This document shows, piece by piece, positions 7,330-15,223 of a DNA stretch of 64,000 nt. This DNA is from Natronospirillum sp965602035 (GTDB taxonomy: Bacteria; Pseudomonadota; Gammaproteobacteria; Pseudomonadales; Natronospirillaceae), in contig OZ271919.1 in NCBI GenBank assembly GCA_965602035.1, positions 1,674,001 through 1,738,000 on the forward strand, written 5' to 3'. The stretch's first letter is position 1. The number at the start of each line of letters is the position of its first letter. The position numbers and the translations under genes were made by a program. The notes beneath the pieces were generated by a model. It was given only the letters and a program-made list of their open reading frames with translations, had not been told where the DNA came from and searched no databases.

Positions 7330-8481
7330 TTATTCCGCAACGAGCTCGAATAACGCGTCCCGTAAATCGGTCATCGCTAACGAATCAAAATCATTGGTCA
7401 GCATTACGACAATATGCCCGGATTCGGGAAGCAGAGTCAGATCTGCCTGGTACCCGCTGGAGGAGCCCTCGTGCCCCAGTCCCGTGGGGTTTCGATGGCG
7501 ACTGATCCCAAGCCCATATTCACCCCCCTCGCCGTCCGGCTGAAAATCCAGCATCTCACCCTCGCGTATCGTGGCGGATATCAGATCACCATTAAACAAT
7601 GCACGGTGAAAGCGATTAAGATCCTTGGCCGAGCTGACCACTCCGCCATCACCGAGCCCAACGCCATCGTTGACCGTCGTCAGGTCCCTGAACCGGCCTT
7701 CCCGCTGAGAGTATTCATAGCCACGCGCACTCATGGAGCCGAACCGCTCCCGCGTTTCAACAAAACTGTCATGCATTCCCAGTGGTGCGAATAGCCGGTC
7801 GTGCAGCGCCGTGTGATAACGCTGACCGGACAACTCTTCGATCAATAACTGCAGCAGAATATAATTGGTGTTGCTGTAGTAGAAACCTTCGCCTGGTCCG
7901 AAGTAAGCCGGTTCACGGGCGAAGTCGAGTACCTGCTGTGCCGTCCACCAACGACCGGGCGACCGTCCCACCGCGTCATCGAAATCCTCGTTTTCCGTAT
8001 AGTTGTAGATACCGCTGCGCATGGACAATAGCTGTCTGATGGTGCTGGTACAGGCATTTTCCACGAATTCAATGGCCCGTTCGGGCAGGTAATCGGACAG
8101 TGGTCTGTCCAGTTCCACCCGTCCTTCTTCGACCAGTTGAAGGACCACGGTTGCCGTCATCATCTTGCTCACACTGGCAATCCTGAATGTGTCGTCAGTA
8201 TCAAGAGACGCATCCGGATCCAGTTGTGACAGGCCCGCTGCAGCCGCGACTGTTCGATCTTCCAGCGCTATAAGTGCGACCAGCCCAGGCTCATCTTCAG
8301 CAACATACTCGTCCACCAGCAATTGCAATTGATGTTCCGTGGGTAAGCCCCGGAGTTCCTGTGCGACAGCCAACCCTGATAGTGCCGGAATTCCGATCAG
8401 CATCCCGATCGTGGCTGAGCGAATCAATGAGAACCCGGGTATTGAGCATGCCGCGGCGGCTGGGTGGCAGTTGTCGCTCAT
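7330..8481 (-). CDS. Serine hydrolase, class C beta-lactamase/esterase-like, exported
   Basis: Encodes 383 residues with GAGGAGAAAT before the ATG. The N-terminal segment has a hydrophobic core (I-G-M-L-I-G-I-P-A-L-S-G-L-A-V-A) and an A-V-A-Q cleavage site near residue 41. The active site of the beta-lactamase-like serine hydrolase fold is intact: S103-V-S-K106 (SxxK), Y202-S-N204 (YxN), and H337-E-G339 in the KTG position. H-x-G in place of K-T-G is common in D-aminopeptidase/esterase EstB-type members and argues against a classical AmpC. It is probably a periplasmic peptidase or esterase of unknown substrate. Confidence 0.88.
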   Translation of the reverse strand: MSDNCHPAAAACSIPGFSLIRSATIGMLIGIPALSGLAVAQELRGLPTEHQLQLLVDEYVAEDEPGLVALIALEDRTVAAAAGLSQLDPDASLDTDDTFRIASVSKMMTATVVLQLVEEGRVELDRPLSDYLPERAIEFVENACTSTIRQLLSMRSGIYNYTENEDFDDAVGRSPGRWWTAQQVLDFAREPAYFGPGEGFYYSNTNYILLQLLIEELSGQRYHTALHDRLFAPLGMHDSFVETRERFGSMSARGYEYSQREGRFRDLTTVNDGVGLGDGGVVSSAKDLNRFHRALFNGDLISATIREGEMLDFQPDGEGGEYGLGISRHRNPTGLGHEGSSSGYQADLTLLPESGHIVVMLTNDFDSLAMTDLRDALFELVAE

Positions 8482-8520
8482 TGTATTTCTCCTCGCTGAA
8501 GGATTACTGGATCCGGTATC

Positions 8521-8907
8521 TCATGAGCGCGCGGAAGAATCCAGAGCGTATTGCTTGAGCAGATCAAGCGGGATAACGGCCAGCGTTTCCTCGTGGGTGG
8601 ATTCAAGGTAAACACCCGGCGCCTTCCCTGCCCTCTGGGCCTCGAGCCAGCGTCCGGCGCAGAGGCACCAGCGGTCACCGGGCTGAAGGCCCGGAAACGC
8701 CGTGTCCAGGTTCGGGGCCATCAGGTCATTGCCACGGTCTCGCGAGTACTCCAGGAATTCCCGTGTCACCTCTGCGCAAACGGTATGTATACCGGCGTCT
8801 TCATACCCGGTATTGCAGCAGCCATCGCGGAAAAATCCCGTAACGGGATCAGCGCCGCATGGGGCAAGGTCCTGACCATACACATTGCGTGAGGGAAAAC
8901 GGGTCAT
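8521..8907 (-). CDS. DUF2237 family protein
   Basis: A 128-residue protein of the DUF2237 family, recognised by N-V-Y-G-Q-D-L-A-P-C, D-P-V-T-G-F-F-R-D-G-C-C-N-T-G, H-T-V-C-A and P-G-D-R-W-C-L-C-A, which run almost unbroken through the family. The ATG has AGGAGCC six bases upstream. Five conserved cysteines suggest a metal site or disulfides, but no function is established for the family. It starts nine bases after the stop of the truncated antitoxin-like ORF and is probably cotranscribed with it. Confidence 0.88.
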   Translation of the reverse strand: MTRFPSRNVYGQDLAPCGADPVTGFFRDGCCNTGYEDAGIHTVCAEVTREFLEYSRDRGNDLMAPNLDTAFPGLQPGDRWCLCAGRWLEAQRAGKAPGVYLESTHEETLAVIPLDLLKQYALDSSARS

Positions 8908-8916
8908 CAATGGCTC

Positions 8917-9132
8917 CTATAGGTAACGTTGAGCAATATCCGCCTGGGTCAGCCCCAGGTATTCACGCCAGGCCCTGATGGGCGTAGCTCCATCCACTAC
9001 TGCGCTGACAACGGCATGTGGGATTGTCGTTTCTTCTGCACGCTCCGCCAGGTATTCTTCATAGGGAATCACGACAAACGGGGGCTGGCCGTCCGGCCCG
9101 TTGATGACCTGGTGTTCAGTAGGTGCGTTCAT
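8917..9132 (-). CDS. Truncated antitoxin-like/Xre N-terminal fragment
   Basis: This 71-residue ORF begins M-N-A-P-T-E-H-Q-V-I-N-G-P-D-G-Q-P and continues F-V-V-I-P-Y-E-E-Y-L-A, like a Phd-type N-terminus. It then enters a helix-turn-helix (W-R-E-Y-L-G-L-T-Q-A-D-I-A-Q-R) that ends with a TAG after the first helix-and-turn. Intact homologues of this antitoxin type continue through a full Xre domain. The recognition helix is missing and no toxin gene is adjacent. It is either a decayed antitoxin or a small protein that keeps only the dimerisation part. Confidence 0.55.
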   Translation of the reverse strand: MNAPTEHQVINGPDGQPPFVVIPYEEYLAERAEETTIPHAVVSAVVDGATPIRAWREYLGLTQADIAQRYL

Positions 9133-9218
9133 CTCTTTTCTTCACCTCATTAATACTCACAATCCTGATAGTTTGGTCCCAGTCGAAAAGTATGGCAGCC
9201 TTCGGGCGCCGTGTAACG

Positions 9219-9244
9219 TATCGCAGCCTTCGGCAGCTCCTACA
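9219..9244 (-). repeat. REP-like element with GTAG head, copy 2, overlapping the recD stop
   Basis: Read on the minus strand it is TGTAGGAGCTG followed by CCGAAGGCTGCGATA: a GTAG tetranucleotide plus a palindrome, closely matching 4203-4225. The recD stop codon (TAG) is supplied by this element. About 20 bases further on, 9194-9207 holds a second CAGCCTTCGGG-type fragment. Confidence 0.65.
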
Positions 9245-11477
9245 GTTTGGCTCTCAGGCCGGAGGCGCGGGTTACGCGTGTTCTGACAGCCTGGTCAAGT
9301 ACTTGCGGGTGGCCGGTGACCAGGCTGAACCAGTGTCGGGCCCGGGTAATGCCGGTATAGATAAGTTCACGGGTCAGTACCGGGCTGGTTCTGTCGGGTA
9401 ACACCAGGCAGGTATGGGTGAATTCGGAACCCTGTGACTTGTGAACCGTCATGGCAAACACGGTTTCCAGATGCTGCAGGCGGCTGGGTGACACCCAGCG
9501 GATGGGGGCTGTGGCGGTTTCACCGGGGAAGGCAACGCGCAGCACCGGTTGCGGTTCGCCATTGACCCTGTCTCCCCAGGGCACTTCCAGCGTGATGCCG
9601 ATATCGCCGTTCATCAGGCCAAGGTTGTAATCATTGGCCGTCACCAACACCGGCCGGCCAGAGTACCAGCCCGTCGCACGGGGAATCAGGCCGGCCCGGA
9701 CCAGGCGATCAGCAATGCGATAGTTGAGGCCTTCCACACCCCAGGGGCCCTGCCGCAGAGCACAGAGCACCTGGAAGTCACTGAATGCCGCCAGTATTGA
9801 CCGGGCGAAGTCATCCCAGTCTGCACGGGGGGCTGCCGAGGTCAATTGGCTCTCGCGCATTCGCTCGAGATAATGGCGGTACCCCACGGGGGCTCTATCT
9901 GCAGTGGCGCCGCCGAACTGCTCCGGCGAGCCTGTCAGGGCATGCTCACTGATCAACTCATCCGCTGGGGCCGATGCGGTGTTGTTGCGGACCCAGACTA
10001 CATCGGGAAGCTCTCCGTTCCGGCAGGCTGCGTGCAGCTCGGGAGACAGTGCCCCGGCATTCACTGCCCGTGCCAGACGGCCAATACCGCTGTCGGCGGT
10101 GAAACGGTAGCTGTGGCGCAGCATGGCAACGGCCTGATCCAGCGGCCGGCCATCTTGCTCTTCCCGGTCGTTGGGCAGGGTTTCGCCCGTGACGGTTTCC
10201 AGCCACTGCCGGGTGGCCGGTTGATAATGCCCGTCGACAGCCCGTTCACAGAGTTCGCCCAGCACCGCTCCGGCGTCTACCGAGGCCAGTTGGTCCTTGT
10301 CCCCCAAAAGAATGAGACGGGCGGTATCGGGTAATGCATCGAAGACGGACGCCATGAGGTCCACATCCACCATGGAGGCTTCGTCTATGACCAGCAGGTC
10401 CAGGCGCAAGGGGTTGTCCCTATGGTGCCGGAACTGGCGTGAGCCCGGGCGACTGCCCAATAAACGGTGCAGCGTGGTGACCTCTGCCGGAATATCGTCG
10501 GTGCTCACGGACCCGGGCAGGTCCGCCAGCGGCAAACGATGCACCGCGCCACCAATGGATTCGTTCAGGCGGGCGGAGGCCTTGCCGGTGGGGGCGGCCA
10601 GGCGGATGCGCAGTTTGCGCCCGGCCGTTTCACCGGCCACCGCCTGGAGTGCCGCCAGCAGCCGCACCACGGTGGTCGTCTTGCCCGTGCCCGGTCCGCC
10701 CGTAATGATGGCAAAGCGATTGCGGGCTGCCAATGCAGAGGCCAGCTTCTGGTCGTCCGGGTCTGGCCGGGATTCACCGGCAAACAGAACGGACAGCGCG
10801 CGCGCCAGAGTTCCGGCTTCCGGCCCACCAGTCTGTACCAGTGGGTCGTTGCTGGCCGCGTTCAGGCGCTGCTGGATACCGGCGGCGATGCGTTGTTCAT
10901 AGTCCAGAAAACGGCGCAGATACAGCCGGGTGCCATCCAGCACCAGGGGCGTCACCGGACCAGCGTCCGGGGTACCGACGACCGGACTGGTACGCAAGTC
11001 GTTCAGGCAGTCGGTCAGGGTGTGGTCCGCCAGAATGGCCGACGGCATGGCCAAGGTCACATCCTGTTGCAGGGACTGACGCTGGCTGTCATCCGGCGGC
11101 AGGGCCAGGGTGGCGTCGGCATCCTGCAGCAGTTGGCCGAGGTCCATACAGACGTGGCCTCGCCCCACCTGATGCGACGTCAGCGCGGCCAGCATCAGGG
11201 TAAGCGGCGTCACCGGTTGTGTGTCCGTGGCGCCGAGTTCACCCAGTAACCGGGCGAACTGGACATCCAGCGCGCGCAACCAGCCTTCGGCCTGCCAGTG
11301 TTTCAGCAGCGTCTCAAGGCCGGCGGTTGACTGCAGCGCGGTGGCCTCAAGCGTAGCCTCCTGTCTCTCTTTGCCCACTGCGCTCTCTGTCCCTGTGTTT
11401 TCTGTCGGTACCGGGGTCGGCTCGGCCTCATCAAACCCGAAGCCCAGCTGGTTCGGCGTCTCGTTCGGTCCGCTCAT
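9240..11477 (-). CDS. recD: Exodeoxyribonuclease V subunit alpha (RecD)
   Basis: Encodes 745 residues, longer than E. coli RecD (~608). The extra length is mainly an N-terminal low-complexity segment (Pro/Glu/Thr-rich, residues ~1-55) and insertions. The SF1 helicase motifs are intact: Walker A G-G-P-G-T-G-K-T-T-T around residue 260, Walker B L-L-V-I-D-E-A-S-M-V, and the late motif T-V-H-K-S-Q-G-S-E-F near the C-terminus. RecD is the fast 5'-3' motor of RecBCD in double-strand break repair and degradation of linear DNA. Its start overlaps the recB stop by four bases (ATGA). It is the last gene of recC-recB-recD. Confidence 0.96.
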   Translation of the reverse strand: MSGPNETPNQLGFGFDEAEPTPVPTENTGTESAVGKERQEATLEATALQSTAGLETLLKHWQAEGWLRALDVQFARLLGELGATDTQPVTPLTLMLAALTSHQVGRGHVCMDLGQLLQDADATLALPPDDSQRQSLQQDVTLAMPSAILADHTLTDCLNDLRTSPVVGTPDAGPVTPLVLDGTRLYLRRFLDYEQRIAAGIQQRLNAASNDPLVQTGGPEAGTLARALSVLFAGESRPDPDDQKLASALAARNRFAIITGGPGTGKTTTVVRLLAALQAVAGETAGRKLRIRLAAPTGKASARLNESIGGAVHRLPLADLPGSVSTDDIPAEVTTLHRLLGSRPGSRQFRHHRDNPLRLDLLVIDEASMVDVDLMASVFDALPDTARLILLGDKDQLASVDAGAVLGELCERAVDGHYQPATRQWLETVTGETLPNDREEQDGRPLDQAVAMLRHSYRFTADSGIGRLARAVNAGALSPELHAACRNGELPDVVWVRNNTASAPADELISEHALTGSPEQFGGATADRAPVGYRHYLERMRESQLTSAAPRADWDDFARSILAAFSDFQVLCALRQGPWGVEGLNYRIADRLVRAGLIPRATGWYSGRPVLVTANDYNLGLMNGDIGITLEVPWGDRVNGEPQPVLRVAFPGETATAPIRWVSPSRLQHLETVFAMTVHKSQGSEFTHTCLVLPDRTSPVLTRELIYTGITRARHWFSLVTGHPQVLDQAVRTRVTRASGLRAKL

Positions 11478-14400
11478 GCCAGGGCCTCCTCTGAATCCAC
11501 ACCCGCAAACAGAGCGTCGAGCTGTTCAATCAGCGCGCGCGGTGGTCGATCCGCGTAGGCCCCGGCGCTGTCGGCCTGAATGCCACGCAGAAACAGATAC
11601 ACGGCGCCACCGACATGGGTGTCGTAGTCGTAGCCCGGCAGGCGGGCCTTCAGCAGGCGATGCAGTGCCAGCACATAGAGCACGTACTGCAGGTCGTAGC
11701 GGTTGTCGGCTACGGCCCGGGCCATGGCCTCAGGGGTATAGGCGCTGTCGTCGGTACCCAGACTGTTTGATTTATAGTCCAGCACGTAATACTTCCCCCG
11801 GTGCACAAACACCAGGTCAATGAACCCTTTCAGGAGTCCGTTGAACCGGTTGTCCTGCACAGCCGGGCGTGCCACGCCCGGCAGTATGTGTGCCTGGACA
11901 GACTGGTCCAGGCGGGTGACAGGGACGTTGGCACTGGCGAACCAGAATTCGAGTTCCGGACGTGGCTGGTCAAGATCGGCCAGCGCTATCCGCTCCGCTT
12001 CTGCCGAGGCAGCGTCTTCGCTACGCGGCAGAGACAGTGGCGTGCCGAGCAACGCACGGATCCAGGCGGTCAGCACGGGTATCCATTCCGCCCAGCCCCG
12101 ATGCGTGCAACGACGGTCTATTTCCGCGTTCAGGCGCTGTTCATCCGCCAACACAGCGGCGAAGCCCTGCGTGGCACACCATTCGAGCAGGTCATGCAGG
12201 AAAGTGCCCGGGCCAGCGCCCTTCGGGAATGCGTGCCACCCTTCCACCGGCCCGTCTTCCACCCTGTCGGTGGCGGCCAGGGTCTTCTCTTCCAGCAGGT
12301 TCTGGGTTTCGGCGTCATCCAGTGGCAGATCCGGCGTTGGCGCGCTGGCCAGACCGGCCACCGGGTCTGCAAGGGCCTGATAGGCAATGGCCGAGTAACT
12401 GGCAATCCACCATTCTTCGCGCACCGAACGCTGCGGGGTCAGAGCTGCGCCCAAGGGCGGCGCCGGCGGTGGCTGGTAGCGCGCGTCTGTGGTCTCCGGC
12501 AGCGCACTGACCGCCACTTCCGGCACCCCAGACAGACGGGCCTGCAAGGCCGGACTGATATCGCCCGAACCGGGTTCGCCACCGATCAGGTAACCCAGGC
12601 TGCTTGCCCACCAGCCGTCACCCGCTGTAGCCCCCACCCAGGTGGCGTAGCGGGCGCGGGTCAGGCCGACGTAGAGTTTGCGCAGGTCTTCCCCCAGGCG
12701 TTCGCGGTCAGCGGCGGCCACATCGGCCGGCGTGGGCTCGAACACGGTCACCGGACGGCCGGTGTCATCCTGGCGTTTGACCGTGTCCTGTTTCGGGTCC
12801 ACCTGGCGCACGGCCGTGCCAAAGGGCAGGAACACCAGCGGAAATTCCAGTCCCTTGGCCTTGTGGATCGTAATCACCTTTATCAGGCTGGCGTCGCTTT
12901 CCAGGCGCAGGGTGCGGTGCTCGTCTTCCTCTTCGGCCACGCGCAACATCTGGGTGAAGTGATGCACCAGGGCGTGTTCGCCATCCAGGCGCAGGCTTTC
13001 CTGCTGTAGCAGTTCGGCCAGGTGCAACACGTCCGTCAGGCGGCGTTCACCGTCCGGTTCGGCCAGCAGGCGCGCCGGCACGGCAAAATCCATCAGAAAC
13101 TGGCGCAGGGCCGGCAGGACTCCCCGGCTGCGCCACAACTGGTGATAGCCCATGAAGCGCTCAATCTCTTTCTCGAGGATGACCTCGTCGGTGAGCAACT
13201 GATCCAGTTCGGTCCAGGTCAGGCCTAGCGATGGCGTGGCCAGTGCAGCCCGGGTCAGTGCGAGCCGGTGCGGTTCGGCAAACGCCCGTAGCCAGGTCAG
13301 GATCTCCTGGGCTTCCTGGGCCATCAGGACGGATTCGCGGTCCGACAGGTACACGCTTTTGAGATTATGTCGCTGCAGCGCCTGGCGCACGACCACGGCT
13401 TCCTTGCCGGTGTTGACCAGAATGGCGATGTCCTGCGGCTGCACCGCACGCAGGCTGTTCACCTGTTCCGGGTCGCGGAAGCCGGCCTGTCCCGCCTGAC
13501 CCAGCGTCAGCAGCCGGGTGATCTCGCTGGCGCAGGCTTCGGCCATGGCCGGCTGGGAGGATACCTTGGGCGGGAACTTCGTCTTGCCTTTCTGGGTGAC
13601 CTCGGTGGCATCCAGGGTCCAGAACGTCAGGTGCGCCGGTGCGCTGCCCTGCACTTCCCAGGTTTCGCGCGTACCCTGGGCCGCGACCGGGTGGAAAGGC
13701 ACCGGGCTGGTGTCGCCCTGCCCGAACAGGAAGGCGCCATCGGCACACTGGTTATCCGCCCGCGCGAACAGCTGATTGACGGCGTTCACCATGCTGGTGG
13801 AGGAACGGAAGTTGGTGCCCAGAGTCCAGGCCCGGTCAGCCACCTGCCGCCGCGCCTGCAGGTAGGTGTGAATGTCCGCCCCGCGGAAGCCATAGATGGC
13901 CTGCTTGGGGTCACCGATCATCAGAAGGCACTGCCCGTTCGCCGCGCCCTGATAGACCCGGTTGAAGATACGGTACTGGATCGGGTCGGTGTCCTGGAAT
14001 TCGTCAATCAGCGCGGCCGGGAACTGTTGCCGGATGCGTGCGGCCAGGGCGTCGCCGCGTGGACCATGCAGTGCACTGTCCAGGCGGATGAGCAGGTCAT
14101 TGAAGCCCATCAGGGCGCGCTGCTGTTTTTCCTGTTCCAGCCGTGCGGCGACCCAGTGGCAGGCATGACGCAGAATGTCGGCGTGGGCCGTGGGCTGGTT
14201 GTTGGCGAACGTGAGGATTTCCTCAATGGCGTGAAAGGCCGGGTGGTCCGGGGTTTCGCCTTTCACTATGTCGGTCAGTTTGTGCGGTTGCTGGTTCTTG
14301 AGTCCGGCATTCTCCGTACCCTCCGGCAACAAATCTTCGCTCTGTGACCAGTCCACCAGCACGTCCCACGCCGCCCGCATGGTATTGGCAGACCTGGGAT

Positions 14401-15223
14401 GGACCCGCTTTTCCTTCTGAGCCTCGTTCAGGAATTCCACGACCTCGCCCCGCCACTCAGCCCAGGGGTAGGCCTTGAGCCGGGCTGCTTCGGCCCGCCG
14501 GCGCTCTGCCACTTCGGCTGCCGCGTCGGTGGGTGCCTGACCGGCTTCCACCTCGGCCGCAGCGGGCAGCAGGTATTTCAGGGACTTACGCAGATCAACC
14601 GGCGTTTTCCAGCGACCCAGGATTTCACCCATGACATCCGGCCCCAGCGGGTACACAAAAGTGCGCCAGTAGTCGCGCACCACCGAATCCAGGAGGTCGT
14701 CCTGATCTTTTTCCAGACTTAGTTCGAACAGGTTGCCGCTGTCGAACGCGTGTTCGCGCAACATGCGGTGACACCAGGCGTGGATGGTGGAAACAGCGGC
14801 TTCGTCCATCCACTCCGCGCCGGCCAGGAGCTTGCGCCGGCATTCCGGCCACGTATCCGGGTCCGGCCAGGCGCTGTCCCGGAGCTGGTACAGCAGTTTC
14901 GTTTCGGCCGGTGGGTTCGGGTCGTCTGTGGTGTCAGAGAACACCTCGGCGGCCTGGGTGAGACGCACCCGGATGCGGTCGCGCAGCTCCCGGGTGGCGG
15001 CTTCGGTGAAGGTCACGACCAGAAGATCCGGGGGCTCCAGACCGGCGGCCAGACGTTCACCGGGAACCTGGTCTCTCCCCTCAACCGGGTTCTCGCCCAG
15101 CACCAGGCGCACATAAAGCAACGCAATGGTGAAGGTTTTACCCGTGCCGGCGCTGGCCTCTATCAGCGCGCGGCCCTGCAGGGGCAGGGTCAAAGGGTCC
15201 AGAGTCCGTGCGGCCAGAGTCAT
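11474..15223 (-). CDS. recB: Exodeoxyribonuclease V subunit beta (RecB)
   Basis: 1249 residues. Walker A A-S-A-G-T-G-K-T-F-T lies near residue 25, and L-I-D-E-F-Q-D-T-D-P-I-Q is the UvrD-type motif II. The C-terminal nuclease domain has V-L-D-Y-K-S-N (catalytic Asp and Lys, about residues 1144-1150). RecB is the 3'-5' helicase plus the only nuclease of the complex and loads RecA after Chi recognition. All expected motifs are present, so it should be active. It overlaps recC and recD by four bases on either side, so translation of the three subunits is coupled. Opposite-strand ORFs up to 402 codons inside the gene are GC-rich shadows. Confidence 0.97.
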   Translation of the reverse strand: MTLAARTLDPLTLPLQGRALIEASAGTGKTFTIALLYVRLVLGENPVEGRDQVPGERLAAGLEPPDLLVVTFTEAATRELRDRIRVRLTQAAEVFSDTTDDPNPPAETKLLYQLRDSAWPDPDTWPECRRKLLAGAEWMDEAAVSTIHAWCHRMLREHAFDSGNLFELSLEKDQDDLLDSVVRDYWRTFVYPLGPDVMGEILGRWKTPVDLRKSLKYLLPAAAEVEAGQAPTDAAAEVAERRRAEAARLKAYPWAEWRGEVVEFLNEAQKEKRVHPRSANTMRAAWDVLVDWSQSEDLLPEGTENAGLKNQQPHKLTDIVKGETPDHPAFHAIEEILTFANNQPTAHADILRHACHWVAARLEQEKQQRALMGFNDLLIRLDSALHGPRGDALAARIRQQFPAALIDEFQDTDPIQYRIFNRVYQGAANGQCLLMIGDPKQAIYGFRGADIHTYLQARRQVADRAWTLGTNFRSSTSMVNAVNQLFARADNQCADGAFLFGQGDTSPVPFHPVAAQGTRETWEVQGSAPAHLTFWTLDATEVTQKGKTKFPPKVSSQPAMAEACASEITRLLTLGQAGQAGFRDPEQVNSLRAVQPQDIAILVNTGKEAVVVRQALQRHNLKSVYLSDRESVLMAQEAQEILTWLRAFAEPHRLALTRAALATPSLGLTWTELDQLLTDEVILEKEIERFMGYHQLWRSRGVLPALRQFLMDFAVPARLLAEPDGERRLTDVLHLAELLQQESLRLDGEHALVHHFTQMLRVAEEEDEHRTLRLESDASLIKVITIHKAKGLEFPLVFLPFGTAVRQVDPKQDTVKRQDDTGRPVTVFEPTPADVAAADRERLGEDLRKLYVGLTRARYATWVGATAGDGWWASSLGYLIGGEPGSGDISPALQARLSGVPEVAVSALPETTDARYQPPPAPPLGAALTPQRSVREEWWIASYSAIAYQALADPVAGLASAPTPDLPLDDAETQNLLEEKTLAATDRVEDGPVEGWHAFPKGAGPGTFLHDLLEWCATQGFAAVLADEQRLNAEIDRRCTHRGWAEWIPVLTAWIRALLGTPLSLPRSEDAASAEAERIALADLDQPRPELEFWFASANVPVTRLDQSVQAHILPGVARPAVQDNRFNGLLKGFIDLVFVHRGKYYVLDYKSNSLGTDDSAYTPEAMARAVADNRYDLQYVLYVLALHRLLKARLPGYDYDTHVGGAVYLFLRGIQADSAGAYADRPPRALIEQLDALFAGVDSEEALA

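Noticed and set aside
11801..13009. 402-codon plus-strand ORF inside recB
   Set aside because: It is antisense to well-conserved RecB sequence, and its composition follows the codon structure of recB in this GC-rich DNA.
13367..14347. 326-codon plus-strand ORF inside recB
   Set aside because: Antisense shadow of the RecB helicase region; no family resemblance.
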